DNA of 64,000 bases from Alligator mississippiensis (Eukaryota; Chordata; Crocodylia; Alligatoridae), in contig NC_081830.1 in the NCBI RefSeq assembly GCF_030867095.1, positions 33,835,832-33,899,831 of the forward strand, given 5' to 3'. Numbering within the stretch: position 1 is the first letter of the stretch; each line of letters opens with the position of its first letter. Positions 44,830-59,100 of this stretch are shown piece after piece. The position numbers were made by a program, and so were the translations under genes. The notes under the pieces were generated by a model that saw only the letters and a list, made by a program, of their open reading frames with translations, had not been told where the DNA came from and did not search any database.

Positions 44830-47800
44830 GTAATACACGGAGCTGTGCGCGGGCGCCCGCCCGGGCGCGGGGCTGTGCTCCGCCGCGACCCGGCCCGGCC
44901 CGGCCCGGCCCGCTCGGGGGCCAGGAAAGCGAGGCGGAAGGCCACGGCCCGCCGCGCGCGGGGAGGCCTCGGTGGTCGCGGGCCCCGGGAGGCGCCCGCG
45001 GGGTTGGGTTTGGCGCGAGAAAATGGCCGCCGGGCCGGCCGGGGGGGGAGGGGCGGCACGGGCGCTCTAGCCGCCCCGCGCGCTCTGTGGTGAGTCCGCC
45101 CGGCGCCATCTTGGGCTGGGGACCCGGGCGCGCGGCGGAGGGACAAAATGGCCGAGGGCCGTGGGGGCGCGGCCCCGAGCGCCCCTCAGCGCTGCCGCCT
45201 CCGCCCCGCCTCTGCAGGGCGGCGGGTGCGGGGCCGCTGGGCGGTGCGGGCGGCCTGTGCAGCGACCCGGGGCGCCGGCCTCGTGTGCGGCGGGGCCCCT
45301 TTCCTGGTTCACCCCGCACTCCGCTTGGGGGCCGCAGACAGGCCGGGCCGAGGGAGGGGGGCGTTAGAAACCCCCTGGGGCAGCCCTGCGCGGGCCGAGA
45401 TCCTGCCCCAACTCACGGGCAGAGGGGCTGAGCCGGTCACCCGTGACAGCGCGCCAGCCTCTTCTCCAGGGAGCCGCTTGGTTCAAATGGAAAAAGGATT
45501 GAAAGAGGCTTTTCACTTCCTCCCGTTGCTGGGATGTGTAGTCGGTAGGGTCCTAGGGAAGAGGCTGCAAGGGGCCTCCCAAGGTCACCTAGTCCAGCAC
45601 CCTGCCCAGTGCAGCATCCTCCCTGACCAGAAACCAAGCGTCTTCATTCTAGGTGTCAGTCGGTAGAACAGTTTTTAAGCCTCTCATGGAGGTTTTGCAT
45701 TGCTTTTCTTAGTGAGATTAGGCTAACTCCAGAAATCAGTCTGGGGTGTTAGCTGTTCATTGCATCCTGGCACTGCCCTTGCAATAGCAGGTGTAGCGTT
45801 TTCTAGCTTCAGCAGAGATTTGGCTGCATTGGGCAGCGCTGGGTTTTGAGGTAATCAGCAGTGATAACTAAAGGCTGTGCTCTTTGAATGAACTGGTGCC
45901 CTTGGAGGTAAAAGTGATAGCCATAATTAGATGATGTTTCATCTAGTAACATTTCAGACTTGTTTTATTTTTCAAGAGCATCCATATCCTATGCTCATCC
46001 TAAATAATCTACTAAGAAAAGAGTATATTTGAGGTGGGATTAAGTCCTGCTTACAGTGAACCATCCAAAAAATGGCGGTAGCTATACTTTGCTTTTGGCT
46101 ACTGTGTAAGCACACGTTTAACCCTACTTGGGATGACCTGGCAGGGTATTCTAGGAAAGCTGTTTGCCAAAACACCGAAAACAAACGAACAAATGAAGCA
46201 GTAGAGGCAAGAGGACCTTACATTAGGGAATAGTAACAATTTCTAAAAATCAGGTTATGAATCTTTCTGGTTTTGGGGTTTTCCAGAAAGTCATATTGTA
46301 GGCAGTGTTTGGAACATGCTAGTATTACTCATGTGGCTCATTTGGACTCTTGGAAATTCATAAATATGCTTGGTATTAACAAGTGTCTTTAAAAATGGAG
46401 AGTGTAGATAACTAGTTACAAGAGATTTGCTATTGTTAAACTAGATTGCAGGTTGTGGCTTTCATGAGGTTAATTTGTCTACAGAATAACATACTGCTAT
46501 GATTGCAGTTTCCTGTTGTTCTGCCTGTGGGGGGCCCCCCCCCCCCCCACTAATGCTAATTCATCATTGCTGAGTAAGGTTTGTTTGCATTCTCCAGGAG
46601 TGGTTAATTAACCAGGGTTTATTTGATGTATTTTTGACATGTTGCAGGGTTAGTGTCATTCTTCCTCAAGTTGGAAGTTGTGGTGTCCCTATTTCATAGA
46701 TGGAGGGCTCAGTGAGTGAGATGTAATTGACTTCCATTGTCATTAGTCTTGCCACTGCTTGCCTTTCTCAGCATAATCAGGCCCTCGTGTGGCTTCATTG
46801 ATTAGTTTTCCAAGATACAAGTGTGTGAATTTTGTTCCAAATACAGAAGTTTAAATAAGAGCAGCTTGCTTAGAAGGCACTGTGATAATGATTTAGATCA
46901 TATGTTCATAGATTATATGGCTTCACCTAAACAATAATATTCAGACAGGAGAGGGTACTTTTGGAAAATGGATAGTTGCCATGCATTGATTTGGAATCAG
47001 TTGAGACTTGCAAATACTGACCCTGACTCTTGACCAGTATAGGTGGAGGGCACTTGTTGTTTTTGGATTTGGATTTGCTGGCCTTATCTCCAAGTAGAAA
47101 AAGATGCACATTTCCAGATCATCTTAGAATACCTTTTCCTAGTGCAGATGTCTGTTGAAGAATGAGGCTATTCTAGATGTTCCAAATGCCTCTGCCTTCT
47201 TTGAATTATTTAATGCTACTGGCAACTTGTCTGTAGTATGTTTTTTCAACTTGCATTGTTTAAAATATGGAACAAGTTAATCTTGCAGTTGTATCTAATG
47301 CATTATCACAAGAAGCCTCTTCATAATCTTTAACCACATGAAGCTAATTCTAACAAGTTAAAATGCTGAACTTCAGGCATGGCTCACTCTAACTGATAGG
47401 TGTGTACCATTTGTGTAATGCACCTAATTAACCTCCTGTATTTAGACTATTAAGAGTAAATGTTGTTTGTAACTGGAAGGTTTTTTAGGTGATTTTACAT
47501 GGTCCATTCACCACTTCTATTTTAATTCTGATAGAAATAAATAGTACTGTGGAAAAAAGGTCAAGCTGTTGTTATCTCTTGCAGCTTCTTTCATGGCACA
47601 GAGAATTTTAAAGAAATAAAAATCAGCTTTCCTCGGAACAATTCTCTTTTCCTAGTTCTTCTATGCCTTTAGTCTTCTGCTACTTGCAACGCTTTCATTA
47701 GCATAACTCAGGATTCAGAAAATCGGCACTAAACAGTTGTTTAATTGTTCTGTCATCTGTTAAATTAGCAGGCATTCAATTGGCAGAAGACAGAGCTGAC

Positions 47801-50800
47801 TACTGGGAGGTCAAGGCCCCTCAAAAGGGAGGAGGCTCATTTGCACCTTTTGGTGTGGAAAGAATTCAGGAGTCAGATGGATTATGAAGTGCCACCAATA
47901 TTAATATGAAGACAATATTAATATTGATGTGATTATAATATTAATTGATGGCCGTATCAATATTAATGTTACAGTTTACCTGACTTCTTGATTATTTACA
48001 CACCCTGAAGGTGAGAATGACCCTCCTCCCTTTTGATAGGCCTGGACTTCCTGGTAAATCAGTTTTTTCTTCTGGGAGAGGCAAGGATTTCTTAGGGTGA
48101 TACCTTTTATTGTACCATCTGTGTAGCTGGGATAAAGTTATATCCAGGTTTTTGAATATGAAACTTTCTTTGCAGCCCTGATACCAGACACAGTGACTTG
48201 TGCCTGGCTTCCTGTAATCAGAGATGCAACAAAGAATGTCTTGCATTCAAAAGCTTGTCTAGCTTTATCCTGGCTACTTAGTTGGGTCAGTAAAAGATAC
48301 CACCTTAAGAAATCCTTGTCCCTCACATATGTTCTGGCCCACTGGGCGACAACATCACTCACATATAACCTTTTTCTTCTGCTAATTGAGTTTTTGCTAC
48401 CCCTGGCAACTTCTCTCAGCTCCTCTTTATAGCTGCTGTGGTTGACTTGTTTTGGTCAGACATGAGGAAGAATGTGAAAGGCTGTATAACTCTGCACCAG
48501 CTATATACAGTTGGTGCAATAAAAGATACCACCGTAAGAAATCCTTGCCTCACATTTCTGGACTGTCTTGGCTACAACATCACTCCTACATGTTGCAGGG
48601 GCTGCTCAAGGGACTCTTGTAGTCTAAATCCAGCATTGCATGATGGAAAGAAAAACAGCCAGTTCTGAAACTCTGATTTAGAAGATCTTGTTTAGATGAA
48701 TACTCAGTAAAGTTGTCAAGATTTTACTGTTTCCACAAAAGCTGACCTGTTTTATCAACCCAAGATGATGCTTGTTCGCTTTGTACCAGGATGGGGGCAG
48801 TGAGCAGAAAGTAGAAACAAGCTTCCTCTTCTGACCCCTTCTTGCTCATTGCTGCAGAAGCCTGGTCTTTTTCTGCTGCTTCTTGGGTTTCAAGCTATTA
48901 GTAAATGTTGCCACATGGGACATATAGCAGCAAAAAGAGCAATGCACATAGAAAGAGGAAAATTCAGGTTGGGAAGAGCAAACCCAGGCAGAATTGAAAG
49001 CCTTTCAAGCTTTAGTGGCCTGTGGAAGGCATGAGAAAGGTAATGTATAGAAATTTGGTAAGATATTCCTTAGGGCAAAGCTCTTGCCTTAAACTGGGTG
49101 CTTTCTTTACGATTTTAACAAGTGAAGGTGTAGTGTTGTCCAGATCAGTTGCAATCACTTCCTGCTTTCCTCAGTTTTTAGATTATTACTGTACTACATG
49201 TGCTTGAGAGTTGAATAAATTCTTCAAAGGCTCACAAAAGGGACTTTGGGAGAGATTTCTATAAAACTGCATTTGAAGTAGGTTTTGGGAGAAGGATATA
49301 GGGAAGTGAGCACTGAGAGAAATGCAAAATCAAAAGGCAAGAGATGAAAGAGAAGCAGGCATTTAATTGGGAATGTAGATATTCAGCAGTTATCTGGTAG
49401 GGATTAGCTCTGCATTTATTTGAACCAGGGTTGCCAACATTTACAGTTGTTTGGCTCTTACCATAGTTTGCTATGTACAGCCACAAAATGGCTGCACTCT
49501 GGTTAATAGGTAAAGTGACCCCCAGCTTAAAATGAGAGATTTTTCTTGGTTAAAATGTAGTCTTTGAAATTGTGCAGTTAAGGAGATGTTGGAAGTTCAC
49601 ATCACAGTATTTGGGATTTTTGTCTGCAGTCTTGATGAGAGGCACGCTGTGAGAGCAAAATAGCATTGTAATGTGAGATTTCCTCATTTCTGTGAACATG
49701 TAGGATTTTTTGGCTGCCTCTGTGTAAAAACTGGATTACACCTTTAGGACAGAGATGTCACTAGACCATCAAGTTCTGCCGTCTGGTGATTTTTAAAATC
49801 AGGGTTTAGTGACTGTACCTTTTTGAATATTCACTATAATTCTGTTACTTGGATTGTATATTGGCATAACTTCATCAACATTTTTGACAGACAAGTTGGG
49901 AGCCAAGACTTTCTTATCTCTAAACTATCAACATTGTGAATGTACTATTTTATACAAGGAAATAGTGTGCTCATAGGCAGGAAGTTGTTATTCCTAGTTT
50001 TATCCCTTTTCAGGGTTACTGTATCAAAGTTTTTAGAGCATTAGAGCAAAGATTTTGACTGGCTGTATTAGTTCATAGAACTTTTAACCTGAGATGAGTT
50101 CTTGATGGATTGAGCATTTTTCTTTGAATGTTGTCATTACTGAAGATTTAAATAACTAGGAAAAAATCCTGCTAGCCCTTCTTGAATGAATTTGTGGAAG
50201 AGTTCAGTGCAAAATTACTTGTAGAAAACTTAAGATCAGCTTTTTTTATTCACTTGATAATACCATTGATTTAAGTGCTTGCATTTTACACTTCAGAGTA
50301 CTGGGTTTAATACCTAATGACAGGCAACTAAATCACTAGCAAAACTTACAATAAGACTAAACATTTCTCTGGGCTGTGTGGAAACAGTTTAAACTAAAAC
50401 TAAACCCTGATGTTTCATTTAATGACTGTTTGATGGTCTTAAACTCCCTTTTATGATGAATTTCCAAAATTCTGAGAATGTGAGGTTAAAAGGAAGGGGG
50501 AGCAACATTCTTTAGAAATGACAAAACAAGAGTGAATGAGAACAAGTTTTGGCCCCAAGATGTTGCATTTAATGCTGCATTCTTGGGAGCAATCTTGGTT
50601 CAATATTTAGCTTTTATGTTTTGTATTTTTGTTGGGTTTTTTTTTTTTTTTTACTGACTGAAGAGCAGTTAGAGGAATTTCTATTCAGAATTAAATTCCC
50701 CGTTGATATTTCGAAATAGTACCTTTCCAGTGTTTGCAATACAAATTGCAGACTTATGATCTTGTCTGAGAACATTTAACATTGTTACTGATTAGACACT

Positions 50801-53154
50801 TAAATTACAGAATGTAACTAATTAGGATAGTTCTTTTCTTAGATAGAAGAAAAAATAGAAGTTTTAAAAACTGGTCTAAATAGGACAGCTAGATTTTTAA
50901 AGTGAGACTTTAAAATGTTGATGTACAGACTTGTGTCCTAAATTTGTGTTTAAAATCATTGTAACATGAAAGTACAAAGCTTGCATGTGTAACTAGTTAT
51001 GCAGGCAAGTGAAATGAATACATGCCTAACTTTTTAAAACCAGGCTTCAAAATTCTTTTAATAATGCATAGTGACAATAGAAGCATAACAAAACTTTAAA
51101 AAAGAAGTATCGCATTAAATCATCTAATGTACAATTGAATTGTACCCTTGCATTAAAACATATTATCAGTTGATCAGTATTAAATATTTATGGTGACCTT
51201 TTGACACTTAAGCCTTTCTTGTTGATGTCTAAATATGACTAAAGTTGTGTGAAATATAATAGGGCTTGAAATGTCAAAAATGACCAGTAAGTTTTCCATT
51301 CTTCATATTAAATTAGGCATAAATAGAAATTGCACAATTACCCAGTGCTAAGTTAGATTGAATGGACATCTATGTAAAAAAAGTAGTAAAAACTTAATAG
51401 TTTCAGTTCTTGAACTGCATATCTAGTAATAAAAAGTCCAAAAACAACATTTTTTTTCTAGTTTCAGTTTTGGCACTAGATTTTATCCTGGAGTTTTTAA
51501 ATATTCTTCATCCTGTTCTTTTTCTATTAAGGTTAATGTTGAAGAAGGAAAATGCGGAAGTCGTCATTTGACAAGTTTTATAAATGAGAATTATTTGAAG
51601 CTCAGGAATAAGTGAAGCTGAAATTTGAAAAAAAAAGAATGTGAATGCATGCTAATTATCAGACCAGAAGTCCCACTTATAGAATATTGAGCAATTTGTG
51701 TGAAGTGGGGAAGATGAAAGAAGTCAGAATTTGAAACGGAAGAATGAAGAAAAGGAATAAAAATGAAGTTAAGATAAGAAGTAATCTGGAATCTGAAAGC
51801 ACTACGCTAAGTAATTACTAGTCTGTTTATGTGTCCCTGTATATTTTGCTAAACATGCATGCATTATCTGTTTAACAGCAAAAGTATATGCAGGGTAAAG
51901 AAGTGCCTACCAGGAAAAAAACTTCTTAAAATCTAGGCAGTTCTAATTCCAACTGCCCGGACACATAATTGAGATTTTGCCATTTATTTCACTGGAGCTT
52001 GTTTACAGATTTCAGATCACCCAGAAATTGTGTACAAATTAGACTTTCAATATCTGCATGCAGGAATCCCGTTCTGCTTCCAGAAGCGGAAGTGCTCATG
52101 GGTCTGGCAAGTCTGGAAGGCATACTCCTGCAAGATCTCGATCCAAGGAGGACTCAAGGCGATCCAGGTCAAAATCTAGATCCAGATCTGAATCTAGGTG
52201 AGTTCACCCCCAAAGTCAGTTGGATTGTTTTGGCACTGTTGGGCTTAAGGGGTAAAGGTTACCTGTAGACATTTTGAAAGGAAATGGCTTAGTACCATTT
52301 CTGTTGTGCTCTGATGTATACAAAGGGTCTGAAAGGTGTGAACTTCTTTTTTTAATAAGGCAGCTAAAATACCAAGTTAGGGCTTGCTATTTCTTTTCCT
52401 GAGAGGGCTGCAGTCATTTGTATGGGTGGCCCTGCATCTTCATTCAAATGTTGAAAGGGATTAAAAACCTAATAAAAATGATGCCGTTCTCCAGTTTAAA
52501 CATTAACACAAGTAGTTCAAAATGCCCTAATTAAAAATCTTCCCCATGTCATCTTTCACTCTTGTGATGTCGTTACACTAATTTGTCAGTCACCATAAAA
52601 ACTTCCAGGGCAGATGACTTGACATTTTAATTGTTTAATTTTAAAAACCAGAAACGAGCCTCATTGACAGGAAGGTGCTGGAAATCACACCTTTCAGGCT
52701 TTTTTAAGACATTAAAAAATCCACAAGCCCAAGTTTTTCCTCTGCAGGTCATGGTTTACATACACTGGGATCACTTAAATGTGGCTTATGTGGGATACTG
52801 TTCTATGGAGCAGCATTTATACTTTAAATGTTTTAAGTAGTAATCTTTTTAGTTTGGCCACTGATGTATATTTTTCACCCCAAAAAGAAGCTGGTATTTA
52901 AATATGAATTGCTGTAATGAATAACAAGTATTCTTTGTGCCCTCCAAATGCATAAATACCACCTGAATGCTTATACTTGGAAAAATGCTTTACTATTGTT
53001 TGCCATAATTAACTGTAAAAAGTTAGACTTCTGTGGAGCTTTTGAACACCTAGGGTGAAATAATGTTATAAAATAGTAACTGGAAAAAATGCTGAAGCAT
53101 ATTAAAATGCCATTAGTGCCCTGTATATTGTTCTCACTAGAAATCTGCTTTTAT

Positions 53155-53186
<32 letters not shown>

Positions 53187-56100
53187 TTTCCACTTGTGTG
53201 GGGTCGACCAGTATTGTTCCCGGTACTGTCTTGCCTTTGCTACTTACCATATGGTTTTTTTTTGCATGCAGTAAAATACCAAATTAACTTTATCCATGCC
53301 ATTATTATTGTAGTGTGTTTAGTGTATTTAACTCTGTGTCCTTTCCTTGCTGCTTCTATGTGGTTTTGAAAGGGCAGTTGCAGCTAAAGGTCTTCACTTG
53401 TAGTTTTCATCTTGTATTCGGATGAGAACTTTTTCTAAAATTGAACTTGAAAATATGGGATCATTTTAATTCAAACAGTACTGTATATCCATCTGTTGAA
53501 AAATCTGAGCGGTTGATGACAGTTTTGCACAGGGCTATTGAGAGAACTAGTTGTGGGATGAAAGGGTAAAATCTCATAATTTATACACACAGCCCACACC
53601 CTTTTAATTATTGTGCCTTTTAAAATAAGTATTTGGGTAATCTGCAGGTCCAGCTAACGCACACCCCTTAAACATGCCAATTACTGTACATAAAAACAAG
53701 AAAATAAACTTCACTTCCTATTACATATCTCAGTATAACCTGGCCTGCTTTTAAAGTCAGAGTTCCATAGGCTATGAAAGGTTGGTACTCTCCTGGGGTG
53801 AAATCAAGATACCAAACTATAGAAATTCCAGACTTTGAGTTCAACTGTTGTGCTCCAGTGTAGTCACCCAAAGTGCTATCTGGGTCCTCGCTGGCAACAT
53901 TTTATTTTTGTCTTTATGTAACACAGAGTCAGCACAAATGAATTAAGAATTAAATGAATTGTTAGTAACCTAGGTAAATCAATGCTGACTAAAACAAGGA
54001 AACACATTGCTCAATACTTTCTAAATTTAATTGTATATGTTCAGATGTCACTGCACAGAGGTTTTCTTTGAGCTGTTCAGTGTAGCCTCTACTGCATAAA
54101 ATGCAGTGATATGTTGTAAAATGAACCAATTAAAAAAAAAAATGAAAATGTCATATTTAGTTGGTGGTACACCTTTACCTAGCATGCTGTTGTGTTTTGG
54201 TGTGGTCACTAATACCTGAGAGCAGATCAGAGATGGATAACAAGGCATAGAAAGGTTTCTCCGATCATTGAAACTTTACACTTCTTCCTGAGAATGGAAT
54301 GAGATGGGGATTGTAAAAAAACAAAACAAAAAACCACAAAGTTATGAATGGCATAGAATAGTAAATTATGCATTCATGTCTTTTCTATAACAAAAGAAAT
54401 AGAAGAAGTTAAAGTAAAATTGAAAGCTAGTTACAAAATAACTACTTTGCACAGTGTGTAATTAACCTTTGGATCTCCTTGTCACGAGAGATCCAAGGAT
54501 TGTAGTTTGAGGATCCAAAAAAGTTTAGCCATTTGTATGGATAAAGATGAAAGTTACATTTAAGATACATATAGATAGTAATAATTCTGTTTCAAAGCCT
54601 AACCTATTGCCTGGTGAGGTGGGAAGAAATTCTCCTATTTATTCACACTGTAAGGTTTTATCAGTAGTTTTATTCACTTCTTCTGTTTTATTTCTGTTTA
54701 TTTTTCTGAGGTATTAGTTGTCAGCATGAATTGGAAAACTGGACTAGCTAGATCATGTGTCCACTTTATTTAGCAAATCCTATGTTTTACACTGTGTTCC
54801 TTTTGTTATACTTGTGAGAACTCTGGCAGAGAAAAATAGTCACGAATTCAGGTGTCACGGTTTTGAGACAATTTATTGTGTCTTATACTAACTTGACTGC
54901 AGTGGATTTGTCTCTCTGAAGCCTTCTGTATGCTCTTAAATTCCTGGTGCAGCCATTGCCATTCACTGCTGAAATTTCCTGGCTTGATATTCCACAGGTC
55001 ACACTATCCCACGATATTGTGACTCGGTTGTTACATATGCTGCATATTTTGTTGCGCATATTGTAATGTACCCAGAAGAATTTTGAAAGGAACTAGTACA
55101 GCTTTCAAACATCTAAAGTTTGGACATTTGATGTCACAATCTTAAAATGTTAGCCCTGGTTCTTGTGGAAGTCAGAGGCTTTGTAACAGAACTGTTCATA
55201 CCCTGAGGACTACATGCTTTACTGTCTTGACTTTTGTTCACTAGGTGGTTTATGGCAGTCTGGTTTCACAAATATACAAAATAGTAAATGCTTTGAACTC
55301 AGAGTATCCTTTTCGCAGAACTTAAAACTCCACTGGTTTCACAGACTTGAATACTAGTATACCCGTGCGTTAATATAGATACCCAAGTTAATGACTTTAT
55401 GTCCAGTTCTCTCGCAGTACAAATGTGATCATGGGAAAATCAATTTGAAATTTGGTTTTGCCCATAAAAATACCAATCATGTTTTCATGCCTCAATTACT
55501 ACAGCAAACATTTTGATAATCAACTCTGCTGACTTCGCTTTGGTTCTGAGAACAAAACTGGATTTTTGGTTTCAAGCATGATAGTCGCACAGAATTGCAC
55601 ACATTATTCCCTTAGTAATAACTGTACAACCTCACTTTAATGAAAAGCATTGTTTGTAGACCTGCAAATATATTGTCCATAGCTGTTTTTTAAAGGTTTG
55701 GAACTAGAACTTCATAGATTTCATAGACATTAGGGCTGGAAGAGACCTCAGAAGATCATCGAGTCCAGCCCCCTGCCCAAAGGGCAGGAAGTCAGCTGGG
55801 GTCATAGGATCCCAGCAAGATAAGCATCCAACTTAAACAGCTCTGATGAGAAGGAATAGAATTTAACTGTACAAGCAGAATAAAATTAGCAGTACTTGGA
55901 AGAAAGGAAGTCCTATCACAAGGCTTAGTCATGGCAGATGAATCACTGTTCTACTAGTCCAGAATTGTCCCAGCTTATTCTGTGAGGAGGACTAAATCTG
56001 TAATCATGATTTGTGAGGTAGTGTACAGATTTGGAATTAAGTACTCCTGCTCTGCAGAGCTCTCTCTGAGGCTGAAATATGGCTTTATAATAACTATACA

Positions 56101-59100
56101 TTTAACTTACTTATGACCTTATTGTTACATTCGTTGGGAAAGTAAATGTTGGTTGCTGTTGTTTCTGTTTTTCTCCCTTTTTTTCTCCCTTTCTAGTTGA
56201 TTTTTGTCATTTCCTTTTCCTGCAACAACTGCTTGTACACTTTTTATCTGCTTCCCTACTTCACCTCCTAATTTCATTAGATTTTTTGACATTAATGACA
56301 TATAGTTAAGTTTTCATGCTAGTATTGCAATGACATTTAATTAGAGAAAGAAAACAGGGTTTTCTTTTATCCCAAATTCACTGTATATTGATGTGGCTGG
56401 TTTGTTGTCGTTTTTTTTCCCACTTTATTATAATTAGCATGTTTAAAGATTTTCTTCTGGACTGTGAAGGCTGGAAACAAACTTTAAAAAAACAAAAGCC
56501 CATAATTTGTAAAATGAATGTTCTGTATAATGGAGGTTTGAAAACCTCTTATCTATTTATCCTCCCATATAGGTAGTGGGCATTACTAGATACTTTAGAT
56601 GAAGGTGCAGAAATCATGTAGATATCCCACTCTTTTGTGATATCCTACTTTTAGAGGAGGTTTTTATGTCATAACTGTCAATTTAACGGTTGGAATATAC
56701 TCTGAACAAGGGGAAAATATGTTCCTACATGTGAGCATAGTTGATAACCATTCCCTATTAGGCTGGACTATTTGCAGCCACTGTTACAGGAAGTTTTAAA
56801 TACCCTGAAACTTCTGGGTCTGGGGCTTTTTTCTTCTCCCAACAGGGCTTCTTTTTCTTCACTCCTCATCAAGGTTTTTTGTGGTTCAAAGGTAAACAAC
56901 TTTGATCTTCAGATTCCATTTTGAATCGCACAGTCTTGTGCTCAAGGACCCAGAGAAGAGGCAGGTTAAATATCTTATCCTGATCTTGCATTAAGATGCA
57001 CATGCCTGGCTGAGGTCTTGGGAGGCTAACATTAGAATGTTCAGGTTGCTAGTCTTTGGGCCAGTGTGAGTGGTTCCACACCGGGTCCATCATTCCTCGT
57101 AAGGCCCCCATCTCTCCTCAGGTCAGGTCATTAGTCTATTAAGAATGGAGTGAATTGCTTTTTTCTGAAGCCACGGGTACCAGAACAGGCAACACTATCC
57201 ACTCCAAACCTGTTAAATATCCTCTACATGAGTATGGAGCTCTGTCAGTAGTCTGAAAGGAGTCTCCACTTACATAAGAGCTGGATCCTTCTTGCCAGTC
57301 TACTTCAGTCTGCAAAATCTCTAGCTAGGTTAACTTCATTCAAGTACAGAAAAAGGAGCAGTGTTTCAGGGGGCAAAGAATCAGGGCATGCTGGCCAGAG
57401 AACCAAGAAGAATCTTTATCTCAGGACTAGGGGAGAAAGGAGCACAGGGGCAGACTAGAGGCCTCCATTGTAAAGGAATCCTTTGCTCTTTTTGTGATTG
57501 GAGGCATACGTTACTTATTGCTTTCCTTTCATAGATGTTAGGGTCGGAAGGGACCTCAATAGAGCATCGAGTCCGACTCCCTGCATGTCAGGAAAGAGTG
57601 CTGGGTTTAGATGACCCCAGCTAGATGCCTATCTAACCTCCTCTTGAAGACCCCCAGGGTAGGGGAGAGCATCACCTCCCTTGGGAGCCCGTTCCAGACT
57701 TTGGCCACTCTAACGGTGAAGAAGTTCTTCCTAATGTCTAGTCTAAATCTGCTCTCTGCTAGCTTATGGCCATTATTTCTTGTAACCCCCATGGGCACCT
57801 TGGTGAGTAAAGCCTCACCAATTCCTTTCTGTTCCCCCATGATTAACTTATAGGCAGCCACAAGGTCACCTCTCAACCTTCTCTTGCGGAGGCTGAAGAG
57901 GTCCAGATGCCCTAGTCTCTCCTGATAGGGCTTGGCCTGCAAGCCCTTAACCATACGAGTGGCCCTTCTCTGGACCCTCTCCAGGTTATCCACATCCCTC
58001 TTGAAGTGCGGCGCCCAAAATTGGACGCAGTATTCCAACTGCGGTCTAACCAGCGCCGGATAGAGGGGAATTATCACCTCCTTAGTTCTGTTCATCATGT
58101 ATCTGCTGATGCACGATAAAGTGCCATTAGCTTTCCTGATGACTTCGTCACACTGCCGACTCATGTTCATCTTGGAGTCCACTAGGACTCCAAGATCCCT
58201 TTCTGCTTCCGTTCCACCAAGCAGGTCATTCCCTAGGCGGTAGGTATGCTGGACATTTTTCCTCCCTAGGTGCAGCACTTTGCATTTCTCCTTGTTGAAT
58301 TGCATTCTGTTGTTTTCCGCCCATATGTCCAACCTGTCCAGGTCTGCTTGTAGTTGTTCCCTGCCCTCCGGTGTGTCCAGTTCTCCCCACAGTTTTGTGT
58401 CATCCGCAGACTTGGACAGAGTACACTTCACTCCCTCAACCAAGTCGCTGATGAAGACGTCGAACAGTATCAGTCCAAGGACTGAGCCCTGCAGCACCCC
58501 ACTGCCCACACCCTTCCAGGTCGATACCGACCCATCCACTACGACTCTGGGTATGACCTTCTAGCCAATTCGCCACCCACCGGACCGTGCAGTCATCCGA
58601 GTCACAGCCTCTTAACTTGTTCACCAGTATGGGGTGGGATACCGTATCGAAGGCCTTCCTGAAGTCTAAGTAAACGACATCAACCCCTACTTCTCTGTCC
58701 AGGTGTTTTGTAACCTGGTCATAAAAAGAGACTAGATTAGTCAGGCATGATCTACCTGCTATGAACCCGTGCTGGTTTCCCCTCAGCATAATTTTTCTGG
58801 CTGGGCTCTTGCAAATGTGAGCCTTGATAATTTTTTCAAAGACTTTGCCAAGGATGGAGGTGAGACTGACTGGCCTGTAGTTGCCTGGGTCCTCCTTCCT
58901 CCCCTTCTTGAAAATGGGGACCACATTGGCCCTTCTCCAGTTGGTCCTCTGGGACCTGGCCTGTGCACCATGAGTGTTCAGATACTGCACAGCCACTAGT
59001 GGGAATGACGTCAGCCAGTGCCTTCAGTACCCTTGGATGGAGCTCATCTGGGCCTGCCGACTTAAACGCATCCAGTTCCTTCAAGTGCCTCTGTACCATC

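Larger units (their letters stand above)
44360..45470. promoter_or_regulatory. TRA2B: CpG island spanning TRA2B promoter, exon 1 and start of intron 1
   Basis: CpG density rises sharply near 44.4-44.6 kb, peaks at 44.65-45.35 kb and drops to background by about 45.5 kb. The surrounding DNA is CpG-poor. CpG islands over the first exon are usual for broadly expressed splicing factors. Long Arg/Pro/Gly/Ala open frames on both strands here are composition artefacts, not genes. A direct run of four GTCGG-type pentamers sits at about 44732-44752. Confidence 0.85.
45470..51530. other. TRA2B: TRA2B intron 1 before the poison exon
   Basis: AT-rich intron. Holds the foldback element and its neighbour (48.08-48.62 kb), C and T runs, and short inverted AATATTAAT repeats (47898-47972). 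From about 50.7 kb to the poison exon no repeat is recognised, which fits a conserved regulatory flank. Confidence 0.6.

Noticed and set aside
44538..45431. Long open frames on both strands (up to 297 aa) around the CpG island
   Set aside because: Composition is only Arg, Pro, Gly and Ala, frames overlap on both strands, and the real coding exon is 36 nt in another frame. GC-rich artefacts.
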